Source: K189A clade bacterium (GTDB lineage: Bacteria; Pseudomonadota; Gammaproteobacteria; Pseudomonadales; Azotimanducaceae). Taken from it: 64,000 bases of DNA. The position numbers and the translations under genes are program-made. The DNA is taken from assembly GCA_902565895.1 (NCBI GenBank), contig CACFGV010000001.1:1-64000 (forward strand), given 5' to 3'. A model generated the notes under the pieces. That model had not been told where the DNA came from. It saw nothing but the letters and a program-made list of their open reading frames with translations, and did no database searches. Positions 8,707 through 18,014 of this stretch are shown here, one piece after another (position 1 is the first letter of the stretch; each line of letters starts with the position of its first letter).

Positions 8707-9303
8707 TTAGTTTGGTGCTCGCTCGGCTGCAAAGGGGATCTTTACTTCACCGGCTGCGCTATAAACTTTGCCGTAAGGATAAAAGCCTGAGCTTTTTAGC
8801 TGAACGATCACCAACTGCGTACCGCGATTTTCCCAATACCAGCCATGGATTCCCGGGAACGGTGCAACAAAATTACCCTGACCTTGTTTCGAGCGCCCTA
8901 GGTCAAAGCTCACGGAATCTTCTGGATCAGTGCCCTCTTCCTCGCTATGAAGATCGTAGACCACTTCGGTTAATTCACCGTCCAAGGTTTGCGCTTGCCA
9001 GGCAAAAACCATGCTTTGCCCTGCTTCAAGTCGGTATTTGTATTCAACGGATTCGAACGGTGCCAATTCAAACTCTCGGAGATCTTCCACATAGGTTTGT
9101 GGCTGCTTTGATAGGGCTCCTACGGAGTAGCCCGCCATGCCCTTAATGCCTAACAACTCGCCGATTCCCGTTGGATCGCGATCGAACTCTGCCGGCAACA
9201 CGAACAACAGCAGAGCAGTCAGCGCTAACAGCAAAGTACTGATCGTTACTTTCAACAATGCTTTGCCCGACAATTCAACCTGAGACGGAGCGTGTGCACT
9301 CAT
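8707..9303 (-). CDS. Exported protein with one N-terminal membrane anchor, unknown function
   Basis: 198 residues. A single hydrophobic helix (about residues 17-40, LLLALTALLLFVLPAEF) anchors a soluble domain predicted outside the cytoplasm. The domain contains a conserved-looking IGELLGIKGM segment after the helix and aromatic-rich PGIHGWYWENRG. It resembles proteins annotated as transmembrane anchor proteins in marine Gammaproteobacteria, but I do not know a function. It starts 1 base after the stop of the cytochrome-like lipoprotein gene and is the last gene of the run that begins near 15270. Confidence 0.7.
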   Translation of the reverse strand: MSAHAPSQVELSGKALLKVTISTLLLALTALLLFVLPAEFDRDPTGIGELLGIKGMAGYSVGALSKQPQTYVEDLREFELAPFESVEYKYRLEAGQSMVFAWQAQTLDGELTEVVYDLHSEEEGTDPEDSVSFDLGRSKQGQGNFVAPFPGIHGWYWENRGTQLVIVQLKSSGFYPYGKVYSAAGEVKIPFAAERAPN

Positions 9304-9304
9304 A

Positions 9305-9763
9305 CTATTCGTCTGCCGCGTTGATCATGTAGCGATTGTGACAGGCTCGACAAACGCTATAGACTTCGCCGCCCGCTGCAAACAGCGCATCGGCGTCTTG
9401 TTGCTCGGCTGCGTCTCGTGCTTTCAACGCGGCCCGGGTCAGCCCTTGAGCATACTCGGCCCAGTCTGCTTGGTCTGCGGCATACCCGTCTAACATCAAT
9501 AAATTGCCGCCCTCTGCGACCACTATGGCAGCATGCTCTACCGCAAACCAACCGTCATCGGTGGTTGGCTGCAAGTCGACCTCTCCATCCTCGGTGATGA
9601 CAAAACCCGCCGAACCCCATATTTTATCCGCCGCAGGTTCCAGATAATGCGCCATCATGTGATAAACACTACCCGTTACCTGTGTTTTTGGTTTTTGCCC
9701 AGTGGTGTCGTCACAGCCCGAGAGCATTAGAACTAGGACTGTTGCAGTGGCTATTAATCGCAT
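9305..9763 (-). CDS. Cytochrome c'-like lipoprotein with C-terminal CxxCH
   Basis: 152 residues. A signal peptide ends in the lipobox LSGC with lipidated Cys17. The C-terminal CRACH motif (Cys138, Cys141, His142) is a covalent haem c site, and its position near the C-terminus of a helical domain is typical of class II (cytochrome c'/c556-like) proteins. The expected product is a periplasmic membrane-tethered haem protein. ATG 9763 is chosen since GGAGG sits 6 bases upstream; an in-frame TTG at 9775 would include that site in the coding sequence. It follows the MerA-like reductase gene by 15 bases, suggesting a redox link. Confidence 0.82.
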   Translation of the reverse strand: MRLIATATVLVLMLSGCDDTTGQKPKTQVTGSVYHMMAHYLEPAADKIWGSAGFVITEDGEVDLQPTTDDGWFAVEHAAIVVAEGGNLLMLDGYAADQADWAEYAQGLTRAALKARDAAEQQDADALFAAGGEVYSVCRACHNRYMINAADE

Positions 9764-9778
9764 ATGTTCCTCCAATGG

Positions 9779-11245
9779 CTAATCTTTAGGCTGAGTGAAC
9801 TTGAGCCAACGCGAAAATAATTTGGCGACACTCGGGGTCATGCGGCTGCGGTTATAAGCATCACCTAAGCGTTTCAAGTATTCACTGCGTGTCGGGTAAC
9901 TGAAGATCGTACTTTGCGCCGCAGACAGACCCAGCTTCTGGGTCATCATCAAACACAGCGGCGCCAACATCTCGCCGGCGTCATCACCGATTACAGTGGC
10001 GCCCAAAATAGTGTCTTTACCCTTGGCGGTTAGAACCGCGACGTGTCCTTTCGCCGCTCTGGGTACCGTATCAGCGAACGGCATGGCCTTGGTTCGATCT
10101 AGTTCGTCAAAGTAATACTCATACTCATCGTAATCCGTACCGGACGCCCGCAATTGTTCAGCGCTTGCACCCACTGACGCCACTTCTGGTTGCGTGTAAG
10201 TACAGTGAGGCACCACCAAACCATCAACTTTTGCCGTTGCTGGGAACAAGGCGTTCTGCACCAGCACCCTGGCTTGAGCATCGGCATGATGGGTAAATTG
10301 CAACGCCGCTGCGCAGTCGCCTGCGGCAAAGATTTTCTTATTCGTGGTGCGCAATTTGTTGTCGGTGACAATAAATCCGCGTTGATCTACCTCAACTTTG
10401 GCGTCAGCTAACTTCATACCGTCGGTATTTGGTTGCCTACCTAACGCCACCAGCACCCGCTCGCATTCGATATTGCCCTGGTCAGTAACAACCTGACCCC
10501 CGTCCTTTATCTCGCGCACCGCATGACCGGTGTGAATCCTGACTCCAGCTTGTGTGAGTGCTTGAGCCACTGTTGCAGACGCCAACTCACTCTCATTGGG
10601 TAGGACTCGCGTTGCTAGTTCGAACAATTCCACTCGAACGCCTAAGCGCGCAAACACTTGTGCTAACTCGCAGCCAATAGCACCAGCGCCAAGGATGGCC
10701 AAGGACTCTGGTTTTTCGCGCAGATCGAATACGCTCTCATTAGTCAGCGGGTCACTGGCAAGCAACCCGGGAATAGGCGGCACAGCGGCTCGGGCACCGG
10801 TACATAGGGCCACACGACGGCCTTTAAGAACGATATCGCCAACGCAAACAGTGCCATTGGCATTCAGTACTGCGTCACCTAAGAACACGTCAACCCCTGC
10901 ATCGGTGTAACGCTGCACGGAATCATGAGGAGCTATATCCGCCCGTACCTGGCGTAACCACCTAAAAGCCTGGCTAAAATCTGGGTCTTTATGGGTTTCG
11001 GTATAAGCCAGCAACGACTTTGATGGCATACAACCTACATTCAAACAATCACCGCCCATGCGATGACGCTCGATCAAGGCCACACTCGCGCCTAAACCTG
11101 CGGCACCAATCGCGCTAATCAAGCCAGCAGGACCTGCGCCAACCACCACCAAGTGATAGGCGTTTTGCGGCTCAGGATTTACATAGTCTGCCGGCGACAG
11201 CAACTGCCACGCTTCGGCATCGAATTCGACCCCTGGATAACTCAT
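9779..11245 (-). CDS. MerA/dihydrolipoamide dehydrogenase-like disulfide oxidoreductase
   Basis: 488 residues. FAD motif GAGPAG at 36-41, redox-active disulfide Cys67/Cys72 (GGDCLNVGC), NAD(P) motif GAGAIG in the middle, and a C-terminal dimerisation domain. At the position where lipoamide dehydrogenases have the His of HPTxxE, this protein has Tyr450 (SYPTRSE), a feature shared with mercuric reductases. It lacks the N-terminal HMA domain and the C-terminal vicinal Cys pair of MerA, so mercury reduction is unlikely. Proteins of this class are often found next to TVP38 genes. It overlaps the TVP38 gene by 4 bases. Confidence 0.88.
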   Translation of the reverse strand: MSYPGVEFDAEAWQLLSPADYVNPEPQNAYHLVVVGAGPAGLISAIGAAGLGASVALIERHRMGGDCLNVGCMPSKSLLAYTETHKDPDFSQAFRWLRQVRADIAPHDSVQRYTDAGVDVFLGDAVLNANGTVCVGDIVLKGRRVALCTGARAAVPPIPGLLASDPLTNESVFDLREKPESLAILGAGAIGCELAQVFARLGVRVELFELATRVLPNESELASATVAQALTQAGVRIHTGHAVREIKDGGQVVTDQGNIECERVLVALGRQPNTDGMKLADAKVEVDQRGFIVTDNKLRTTNKKIFAAGDCAAALQFTHHADAQARVLVQNALFPATAKVDGLVVPHCTYTQPEVASVGASAEQLRASGTDYDEYEYYFDELDRTKAMPFADTVPRAAKGHVAVLTAKGKDTILGATVIGDDAGEMLAPLCLMMTQKLGLSAAQSTIFSYPTRSEYLKRLGDAYNRSRMTPSVAKLFSRWLKFTQPKD

Positions 11246-11949
11246 ACAGAATCCCCAGCGCTGACGCCCTCAAGCTTGCTATTGAGCGCCTTGGTTGCGA
11301 TGCGAGTAATGGCAATAGTTAGAATCAATGTGGCACCAAGACCCAAGTAGAACAGCCAATTGCTGGCAGGCAACTCGGCCAAATCGCCGGCTAAAATACT
11401 GGTTAAGTTGGACGCGATAGATCCTAAGTATACGTACAACAACGTGCCGGGAATCATACCCGCCCATGACGCTAAGACGTAATGGCTTAGCTTGACCTGG
11501 GTTAGACCTAAGCCATAGTTCAGTAAGCTGAATGGAAAGATCGGTGACAACCGGGTCAGCAATACCACCACGGCGCCTTGCTCACCCACCGCAGCATCCA
11601 AGGCCGAAAATCGCGGCTGGCTCTGTAGCTTAGCCGCGACCCAATCTCGCGCAAGAAAGCGCCCGACTAAGAAGGCGCACGTGGCACCCAAGGTACTGGC
11701 CAACGACACGATGGCAAAACCGTAGCCAAGACCAAACAAAAAACCGGCTGCCAGTGTCAACAAACTTCCCGGCAGCACCAACACTGTGGCCATAACGTAA
11801 AAAATAATGAATACCAGCCAGGAAATGCTGCGGTTTTCATCTACCCAATTAAAGAGCAGCAGCAGGGCGTCTGCCACGGGTAAAAGCACCGCACTGATGA
11901 CCACCGTTAGAAACAGCGCCAGCAGGATCAGACCCTTCTTGGTCTTCAC
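11242..11949 (-). CDS. TVP38/TMEM64-family (DedA-superfamily) membrane protein
   Basis: 235 residues with an N-terminal membrane helix, several further helices, and the family segment FLFGLGYGFAIVSLASTLGATCAFLVGR followed by a Gly-rich SNARE-associated/VTT domain, including SPIFPFSLLNYGLGL. DedA-superfamily members move or scramble lipids or influence membrane homeostasis; the substrate here is unknown. Start GTG 11949 overlaps the acyl-CoA synthetase stop (GTGA), and the stop overlaps the disulfide reductase start, so all three are translationally linked. Confidence 0.88.
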   Translation of the reverse strand: MKTKKGLILLALFLTVVISAVLLPVADALLLLFNWVDENRSISWLVFIIFYVMATVLVLPGSLLTLAAGFLFGLGYGFAIVSLASTLGATCAFLVGRFLARDWVAAKLQSQPRFSALDAAVGEQGAVVVLLTRLSPIFPFSLLNYGLGLTQVKLSHYVLASWAGMIPGTLLYVYLGSIASNLTSILAGDLAELPASNWLFYLGLGATLILTIAITRIATKALNSKLEGVSAGDSV

Positions 11950-13592
11950 TTATTGAGTCCTTCGGCGATTTCTCGCAACGCATACTTCTGCACCTTGCCG
12001 GTAGACGTTTTCGGCAACTCCATAAATACCACCGCCTTGGGCAGTTTGAAGCGCGCCAGGTTCTCGGCGCAATAATCAATTACCTGTTGCTCGTCCAGGG
12101 GTTGGGCGTCAGCAACCAAGGTGACAAAGGCGCAAGGGGTTTCCCCCCATTTGTCGTCCGATCGTGCCACCACTGCGGCTTCGGCAATACTGTCGTGTTT
12201 GAACAACACATCTTCGATTTCGATGCTGGAAATGTTTTCTCCACCGGAAATGATAATGTCTTTGGAGCGATCCATGATCTTGATATAGCCGTCTTCAAAC
12301 CAAACCGCTAAGTCCCCGGAGTGGAACCAACCACCGGCGAAGGCTTCGTCGGTGGCGGTTGGGTTTTTCAGGTAACCTTTCATGACATTATTGCCACGCA
12401 TCATGACCTCGCCCATGGTTTGGCCGTCTCTTGGCACTGGTTCCATAGTCTCTGGATCAGCCACCATCAGCCCCTCAAGCATGGGCGCATTAACCCCCTG
12501 ACGCGCTTTCAATTGCGCCTGACTTGCAGCATCTAACGAACCCCACAAGTCCTCTCGCCACGCGCATAACGTTACTGGACCATAGGTTTCCGTCAGGCCA
12601 TATACGTGAGTCACGTCTATGCCCTGAGCCTGCATACCCTGAATGATCGCCGCCGGCGGCGGCGCACCTGCCGTCATGACCTTAACCTGATGCTGCACCA
12701 AGGCTTTGAGTTCGTCTGATGCGGCTAACAGAGTATTCAATACCACTGGGGCGCCGCAGAAATGGGTTACTTTGTGTTCACCCATGGCTTGATAAACCGC
12801 ATCGTCGCGCACCTGACGCAGACACACCGACGCGCCAGCGTTGGCCGCTAACGTCCAAGGGAAACACCAACCGTTGCAATGAAACATTGGCAGTGTCCAC
12901 AAATACACAGGATGATCTCCCATATGCCAACTGAGCGCGTTGGATACCGCATTTAAATAAGCGCCGCGGTGATGGTAGACCACGCCCTTGGGGTTCCCTG
13001 TGGTACCAGACGTATAATTCAGAGCTATGGCTTGCCATTCGTCGTCAGGCAAATAGGCTGTGCTGTCTACACCCACAGGTGCTGCTTCGCCCTCGGCCAA
13101 CAGGTCGTCGTAACTTTCGTCGCCCAGCAAGTGCCCTACTTCACAATGTTTGTCGTCAATATGCACAACTGCGGGCGGCGAGCTTAAAAACGCAAGCGCA
13201 GCTTCAGCCAAGGGACCAAATTCCTTATCCACCAGCAATAACTTTGCCTCGCCATGCTCAAGAATGAAGGCCACGGTTTTCGCGTCCAAACGCATATTGA
13301 TGGCGTTCAATACCCCGCCCATCATCGGCACTGCAAAATGCACCTCGAACATTTCTGCTGTGTTGGCGCTGAGAATGGCCACCGTATCGCCCTTGCCCAA
13401 ACCGCGCTTAGTCAATGCGGATGCCATGCGCTGGCAGCGCTGAAAGACCTCGCCCCAATTCAAAACCCGATCGTTTTGTATGACAGCGGGCTTATCTGGA
13501 TAAATCCACGCGGCGCGACGCAACAGTGATACCGGCGACAACGGGGTGTAATTGGCTGAATTCTGTTCCAGCCCTGTTTCGTAAATCGACAT
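11946..13592 (-). CDS. Acyl-CoA synthetase (AMP-binding family)
   Basis: 548 residues. It activates a carboxylic acid as acyl-AMP then acyl-CoA. The AMP-binding P-loop is YTSGTTGNPKGV at 193-204, the conserved YGLTETYGP and WFHSGDLAVW motifs are present, and the catalytic lysine is Lys533 in STGKVQK. Sequence style fits the medium-chain/long-chain and methylmercaptopropionate-CoA ligase (DmdB) neighbourhood, but chain length cannot be set by eye. It follows the thioesterase gene by 16 bases and overlaps the TVP38 gene by 4. Confidence 0.9.
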   Translation of the reverse strand: MSIYETGLEQNSANYTPLSPVSLLRRAAWIYPDKPAVIQNDRVLNWGEVFQRCQRMASALTKRGLGKGDTVAILSANTAEMFEVHFAVPMMGGVLNAINMRLDAKTVAFILEHGEAKLLLVDKEFGPLAEAALAFLSSPPAVVHIDDKHCEVGHLLGDESYDDLLAEGEAAPVGVDSTAYLPDDEWQAIALNYTSGTTGNPKGVVYHHRGAYLNAVSNALSWHMGDHPVYLWTLPMFHCNGWCFPWTLAANAGASVCLRQVRDDAVYQAMGEHKVTHFCGAPVVLNTLLAASDELKALVQHQVKVMTAGAPPPAAIIQGMQAQGIDVTHVYGLTETYGPVTLCAWREDLWGSLDAASQAQLKARQGVNAPMLEGLMVADPETMEPVPRDGQTMGEVMMRGNNVMKGYLKNPTATDEAFAGGWFHSGDLAVWFEDGYIKIMDRSKDIIISGGENISSIEIEDVLFKHDSIAEAAVVARSDDKWGETPCAFVTLVADAQPLDEQQVIDYCAENLARFKLPKAVVFMELPKTSTGKVQKYALREIAEGLNK

Positions 13593-13608
13593 GTTTTATT
13601 CCGCGAAA

Positions 13609-14469
13609 CTAAAGGGGTTGGACTTGCTTATCTAATAACGCTGCTAAGTCTTTTGGTGACAAGTCAATGGCTTTACGCGCCTGTAGGTCCATTCGCACCG
13701 CCACGGCTTGCGCCGAAGCGCAACACATTCCGGTCTCAGCATTGAATAGCAAATGGCCAAACCTTTGGATTTTGCCCTGGGCGTCCAACAAACCAGACGC
13801 CACAACGAAAGGTTGATTCACCCTCAATGGCTTGTGGTAGCGACGCCGGAATTCTACCACCGCGCCGCCTTCCTGCTCGCTGACCCGTTCATCACCGGCC
13901 AGGTGCGTCCAAAGGTTGGGCATGGAGTCCGACGTTCGAGCCATATAGTTGTGAGGCAATAACTCGCCCGATGCGGAACATTCATCGCGCTGAATTACGC
14001 CCCGGCCAGTTTCCACAAAACCCTTTGCTAGCGCACCGTCAAGATCCAACGTGTGATACTCAAAATCATGCATTATTCCGCGCGGCAAGGCGTGAGCTAC
14101 GTCATGTTGACCCGAGTCCTCGTTATACGCGCCCTGGATTCCGTCAACCTTTGCCAAGCTGGTGCACAGCGGCTCACCACTGACCGTGTGACGCAATTGT
14201 GCTAACACATTAAATCCATGATCAGCCACCGATATCAAACTAAAGTAACCGGATATCGGTGTAGCGATGCGTGATTCTTGCTGAAATCGTAAGTGCTGAC
14301 CCGTTAAGCGTAGAGGCAAATCATCTATCTGGCCGTCTTCCACAAGGCCGGATTGGAGTAATCCCCCAGCCAGGGTTTGCCACAGCTTTTGTTCACAAAA
14401 GCGCACGTTGAGATGATCGTTTTCATCACATTCCCAGCGATTAACGCTGCCGCGATAACTCAGCAGCAC
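13609..14469 (-). CDS. Hotdog-fold acyl-CoA thioesterase
   Basis: About 286 residues with two tandem hotdog halves. Residues near 8-22 (NRWECDENDHLNVRF) carry the Asp/Glu/His-rich hotdog active-site segment of 4-hydroxybenzoyl-CoA-like thioesterases, and a second half follows with RRRYHKPLRVNQPF. It should hydrolyse an acyl-CoA in the cytoplasm. GTG 14469 is preferred over TTG 14472 because it sits 8 bases from GGAG. The start abuts the enoyl-CoA hydratase stop. Confidence 0.82.
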   Translation of the reverse strand: MLLSYRGSVNRWECDENDHLNVRFCEQKLWQTLAGGLLQSGLVEDGQIDDLPLRLTGQHLRFQQESRIATPISGYFSLISVADHGFNVLAQLRHTVSGEPLCTSLAKVDGIQGAYNEDSGQHDVAHALPRGIMHDFEYHTLDLDGALAKGFVETGRGVIQRDECSASGELLPHNYMARTSDSMPNLWTHLAGDERVSEQEGGAVVEFRRRYHKPLRVNQPFVVASGLLDAQGKIQRFGHLLFNAETGMCCASAQAVAVRMDLQARKAIDLSPKDLAALLDKQVQPL

Positions 14470-14472
14470 CAA

Positions 14473-15270
14473 CTATTCTCCGGAAAAGACAGGTGCTTGC
14501 TTAGCTACAAAAGCCTGGACCGCTTGTTTGTGATCTTCGGTAGTAAAGCATCGCGCCATATGGGCCGCCTCCCGATCCAAGACTTCGCTCAACGTGCCGG
14601 TGGATGCAGCATTGAGGTTTTTCTTCATATAGCCGATAGCGACGGTAGCACTCTGGCTAAGTTCCGCTGCATAACTTTGCACCTCTGCGTCATAATGCTC
14701 CGCGTCTACAACGCGATTCACCAATCCAAGCTCAAACGCTTCAGTACCGGTAATTACCGGCGCAGTGAACAAAAGATCCCTCGCTTTAGTTTGGCCTACT
14801 AACAGCGGCAAAAAATAAGACATGCCGTAGTCACCGGACAACCCGACCTTGGCAAAAGCGGTGGTCATTTTCGCGGTATCCAAGGCGATCCGCAGATCAC
14901 AGGCCAACGCCAGGGATAACCCCGCGCCAGCCGCCGCGCCGGGAATCGCTGCGAGCGTCGGCTTAGGGAGTTCATGCAGCAACCGTGCGATCTCGAACCC
15001 TGGACGCAACATTTGCGCACGCTGTTCTTGAGTCGGCGGCTTGCCTCCGCCGCTGCTTCCCTCTGCAAAGCTCTTAACATCGCCACCGGCACAGAACGCT
15101 CCGCCAGCACCAGTAAGCACTACACAACGCACGCTGTTGTCTGCACCTAACCTGGGCAGTGCCTCAAGTAACGAGTCAAGCATTCCCCCACCCATAGCGT
15201 TGCGCGCTTCTGGGCGATTCATGGTCAGTGTCGCAACACCGTCTTCAATGGTTTCAAGTAATTCAGACAT
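14473..15270 (-). CDS. Enoyl-CoA hydratase/isomerase family protein
   Basis: A 265-residue crotonase-fold enzyme. Oxyanion-hole segment FCAGGDVKSFAEG and the second loop AAAGAGLSLALACDL are clear. The region corresponding to the second catalytic Glu reads KVGLSGDYGMSYFLP, with Gly/Asp rather than the Glu-Gly pair of canonical hydratases, so isomerase or other crotonase chemistry is possible. GGAGG sits before ATG 15270. It is the first gene of the tight run to 8707, lying 39 bases after the permease gene, which may belong to the same transcript. Confidence 0.88.
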   Translation of the reverse strand: MSELLETIEDGVATLTMNRPEARNAMGGGMLDSLLEALPRLGADNSVRCVVLTGAGGAFCAGGDVKSFAEGSSGGGKPPTQEQRAQMLRPGFEIARLLHELPKPTLAAIPGAAAGAGLSLALACDLRIALDTAKMTTAFAKVGLSGDYGMSYFLPLLVGQTKARDLLFTAPVITGTEAFELGLVNRVVDAEHYDAEVQSYAAELSQSATVAIGYMKKNLNAASTGTLSEVLDREAAHMARCFTTEDHKQAVQAFVAKQAPVFSGE

Positions 15271-15309
15271 ACAGCCTCCTTGATTATCAGTTGAGCGTAA
15301 AACTATTTC

Positions 15310-16617
15310 TCATCGGGCCATTTGTAATTTCCGCGACACCGCGTAAAACACTAACCCCAAAACGATAAGACCGAGCGCCATAGCCCCTTCTACTGGACGC
15401 TGCTCGATTAAATGTACAAGCGTCCACAGCGACAATGCCGCAAATATGATTAACGGCAGCGGATAAAATGGCACTTTAAATGGTCTTGGTAAATCTGGTT
15501 CGCGCATTCGCAGAACCCAAACCCCAAGCACTGTTACCAAAGAATTAAGCGCTAAAATAGCACCGGAGAAAATAATAATAGAGTCAAAGGTCGACGTCAC
15601 AATCAGCAACAGAGTTAGGGCGATCTGCAGAACCACAGCATTCGCTGGCACCGAATAACGATTCTCTTGCCCAAGCCATCGGAATGCAGAAAAGTCCCTA
15701 CCAATAACGTACAACGCCCGTGGCCCTGCCAGTAACATAGCACTTATGGTGGACACTAGAAGCAACGACAATATGACACCAATCACCTTGGCCGCACTGA
15801 CACCAAAGGTGTACTCGGCAACCACGTAACCGATTTCTATCCGGCCCGCCATGGCGTCCATTGGCGCTGCTGACAAAAACATTACATGCAGCAACAGATA
15901 CAACAGCATCACTGACGAAGTGGCGATGATTAACGCCTTTGGCAATACGCGACCCGGATTCTCAAATTCACCGCCAATGTAGGTTGCTGCGTTCCATCCT
16001 GTATAAGCGTAATTCACATAAATCAATGCTATTGCAAATCCGCCGCTGCCGATCAACGGCAAGTCCTCAAGGGTTGGTGTCCAGCGCAATGGTTGCCAGC
16101 TTGGCAGCGTGATCCAAACCGCTGCCACCAGAGCAACAATTACGAGCACTTTTATGCCCGTGACCGCCTGTTGGAAAACGGCACTGCCGCGACGGCTGCC
16201 TAAGTGAATTGCTCCAGTGAGCAAAACCAATGCAGCTGCAAAGGCCGTCTCAGACAATCCCGGCCAAACTGACTGGGCATACTTAGCCGCAGCGATAGCC
16301 ACCGCCGCAGTCGGTGCAGAAAAGCCCACCGTGATGGAAATCCAGCCTGAAACAAACCCTGCGGCTGGGTGGTAGATCCGACCAACGAAGTTATACTCAC
16401 CGCCAGATCTCGGTAGTGCAGCGCCCAACTCGGCATAGCACAGCGCTCCGCATAGTGCGATCACACCGCCCAAAGTCCACAATAGGAGGATAACCGGCGC
16501 AGAGCGGATATCGAGAAGCTGATAGCCAAGGCTGGTAAACACGCCAGTACCAATCATGTTTGCGATGACCAACATAATCGCGGTACGAGCTGAAAAAGTT
16601 TTTGCTGGGTTACTCAA
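15310..16617 (-). CDS. APC-superfamily amino acid/polyamine permease
   Basis: 435 residues with about 12 membrane helices. The first helix contains the unwound IGTGVF motif (about residues 22-27) that binds the amino acid backbone in APC transporters, and helix 6 to 8 features are typical. It is an inner-membrane secondary transporter; substrate not assignable, with LAT/AAT-like or polyamine porters as nearest style. The start appears to be TTG 16617, preceded by AAGGGTGG. It is divergent from the GNAT gene and lies upstream of the enoyl-CoA hydratase. Confidence 0.88.
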   Translation of the reverse strand: MSNPAKTFSARTAIMLVIANMIGTGVFTSLGYQLLDIRSAPVILLLWTLGGVIALCGALCYAELGAALPRSGGEYNFVGRIYHPAAGFVSGWISITVGFSAPTAAVAIAAAKYAQSVWPGLSETAFAAALVLLTGAIHLGSRRGSAVFQQAVTGIKVLVIVALVAAVWITLPSWQPLRWTPTLEDLPLIGSGGFAIALIYVNYAYTGWNAATYIGGEFENPGRVLPKALIIATSSVMLLYLLLHVMFLSAAPMDAMAGRIEIGYVVAEYTFGVSAAKVIGVILSLLLVSTISAMLLAGPRALYVIGRDFSAFRWLGQENRYSVPANAVVLQIALTLLLIVTSTFDSIIIFSGAILALNSLVTVLGVWVLRMREPDLPRPFKVPFYPLPLIIFAALSLWTLVHLIEQRPVEGAMALGLIVLGLVFYAVSRKLQMAR

Positions 16618-16709
16618 TGACCACCCTTGCTGGTTTTCGAAACCACTTTAGACACCATCCCGAGCACTTTCTGACCATCACCCACTCTACCCACTTTAGG
16701 TTGCAACTT

Positions 16710-17192
16710 ATGAACAAGACCAATGAAATTCTCTTCCGCGATGCCAACCTAGCAGATGCAGAGGCTTTAGGCGCCATGTTGCCCCAACTGGCGGACTTTG
16801 ACATCCCCAGTAAGCGTCTACCCGAGCAGCTTTGGAGCGGTGACTTAGAAATGTTGAACGCGACTCTTGCGGGCGAGAAGCCGGATTCTTTCATCAAGGT
16901 CGCCATAGACTCTGACGCGCCTCAACGCATTCTCGGTCTGGCCATGATTACCCTAAGAGCAGAGCTATTTAACAAAGAACCCAGCGCTCACCTTGAAGCG
17001 CTGGTGGTGAACACCGACGCTCGAGGCTTCGGTGTTGGCCGCAGGTTGCTCGCTCATGCAGAGGACTGCGTTCGCGAGCGCGGTGCACGCAGCTTGACCC
17101 TACACGTCTTTAGTAATAATCACCGCGCCCGCAGTCTTTACGATGACTTCGGCTTCGACAGCGAACTGATTCGCGCGGTGAAGTGGTTATAA
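16710..17192 (+). CDS. GNAT-family N-acetyltransferase
   Basis: About 160 residues. The acetyl-CoA binding motif A is ARGFGVGRRLLAHAE (Q/RxxGxG/A style), preceded by the beta4 strand LEALVVN and followed by the beta5/alpha4 segment HVFSNNHRARSLYDDFGF. The acceptor is unknown. Start ATG 16710 begins right before the first strand; the open frame extends to 16602 but overlaps the divergent permease. Convergent with the enoyl-CoA hydratase gene that ends at 17200. Confidence 0.85.
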   Translation: MNKTNEILFRDANLADAEALGAMLPQLADFDIPSKRLPEQLWSGDLEMLNATLAGEKPDSFIKVAIDSDAPQRILGLAMITLRAELFNKEPSAHLEALVVNTDARGFGVGRRLLAHAEDCVRERGARSLTLHVFSNNHRARSLYDDFGFDSELIRAVKWL

Positions 17193-17199
17193 AACAGCC

Positions 17200-17997
17200 C
17201 TAGGACTTTCTGTAGTCACCCGAGCGTTTTTCAAAAAATGCCGCGATGGCTTCATGGTGATCGGCCTCGGCATGGCAGACCGCCTGAAAGGCCGCAGACT
17301 TATCGAGCATTTCGTTAAGACTACTGGTCTCGCTACCACGCAGTAGTTGTTTGGTAAGGCGTACTGCATGAGGCGGATTAGCCGCAATTCGCGCCGCGAT
17401 ACCTTGGGCCTTTGTCAGCAATTCTTCGGGCTCCACTACCATCGATACCAAGCCTATGCGCAAGGCCTCCTCAGCTTTTACGGGATCTCCAGTTAACGCC
17501 ATAAGACTGGCATTGGAGAAGCCCACAGCACGAGGTAGGAACCAGGCGCCGCCGTCCCCAGGAATCAGTCCTAGTTGCACAAAACTTTCCGCAAACATGG
17601 CCTTACTGCTGGCTATGCGGATATCGCACATCGTCGCAAGGTCGCAGCCAGCGCCTACTGCTGGGCCATTCACCGCGGCGACGATGGGCACGTTGAGGCT
17701 TTGTATCGCCCGCGGAATACGCTGAATGCCCTGCCGGTACGCCTCGGCCTGATCGAAGGGGTCGCCACTGAACATACCTGCGCGATCACGCATATCTTTG
17801 ACATTGCCACCGGCGCAAAACGCCGAACCCTCGCCAGTAAGCACCACTGCACGAATGCTCATGTCATCGTTAACCTCTGCACAGACCTGAACAAAGTCGT
17901 CAAATTGTTCCGCTCCAGTGAGCGCGTTGCGCGTGTCCGGGCTGGACATGGTGAGTGTCAGTACGTGGTCTTGTAGCTCTCGCCGCAAAAACGACAT
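17200..17997 (-). CDS. Enoyl-CoA hydratase/isomerase family protein
   Basis: A 265-residue crotonase. FCAGGNVKDM forms the first oxyanion loop, NGPAVGAGCDLATMCD the second, and VQLGLIPGDGGAWFLPR carries the Pro-Gly-Asp-Gly-Gly turn. The Asp replaces the usual second catalytic Glu/Ala, as in several isomerase-like members. AGGAGA precedes ATG 17997. It is 17 bases downstream of the D-aminoacylase-like gene and 18 genes' style of acyl-CoA metabolism surrounds it, so a linked catabolic operon is likely. Confidence 0.88.
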   Translation of the reverse strand: MSFLRRELQDHVLTLTMSSPDTRNALTGAEQFDDFVQVCAEVNDDMSIRAVVLTGEGSAFCAGGNVKDMRDRAGMFSGDPFDQAEAYRQGIQRIPRAIQSLNVPIVAAVNGPAVGAGCDLATMCDIRIASSKAMFAESFVQLGLIPGDGGAWFLPRAVGFSNASLMALTGDPVKAEEALRIGLVSMVVEPEELLTKAQGIAARIAANPPHAVRLTKQLLRGSETSSLNEMLDKSAAFQAVCHAEADHHEAIAAFFEKRSGDYRKS

Positions 17998-18014
17998 GGC
18001 GATTCTCCTGATGG

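Noticed and set aside
9779..11245. Mercuric reductase merA
   Set aside because: No HMA domain, no C-terminal vicinal Cys pair, and no merR/merT/merP nearby.
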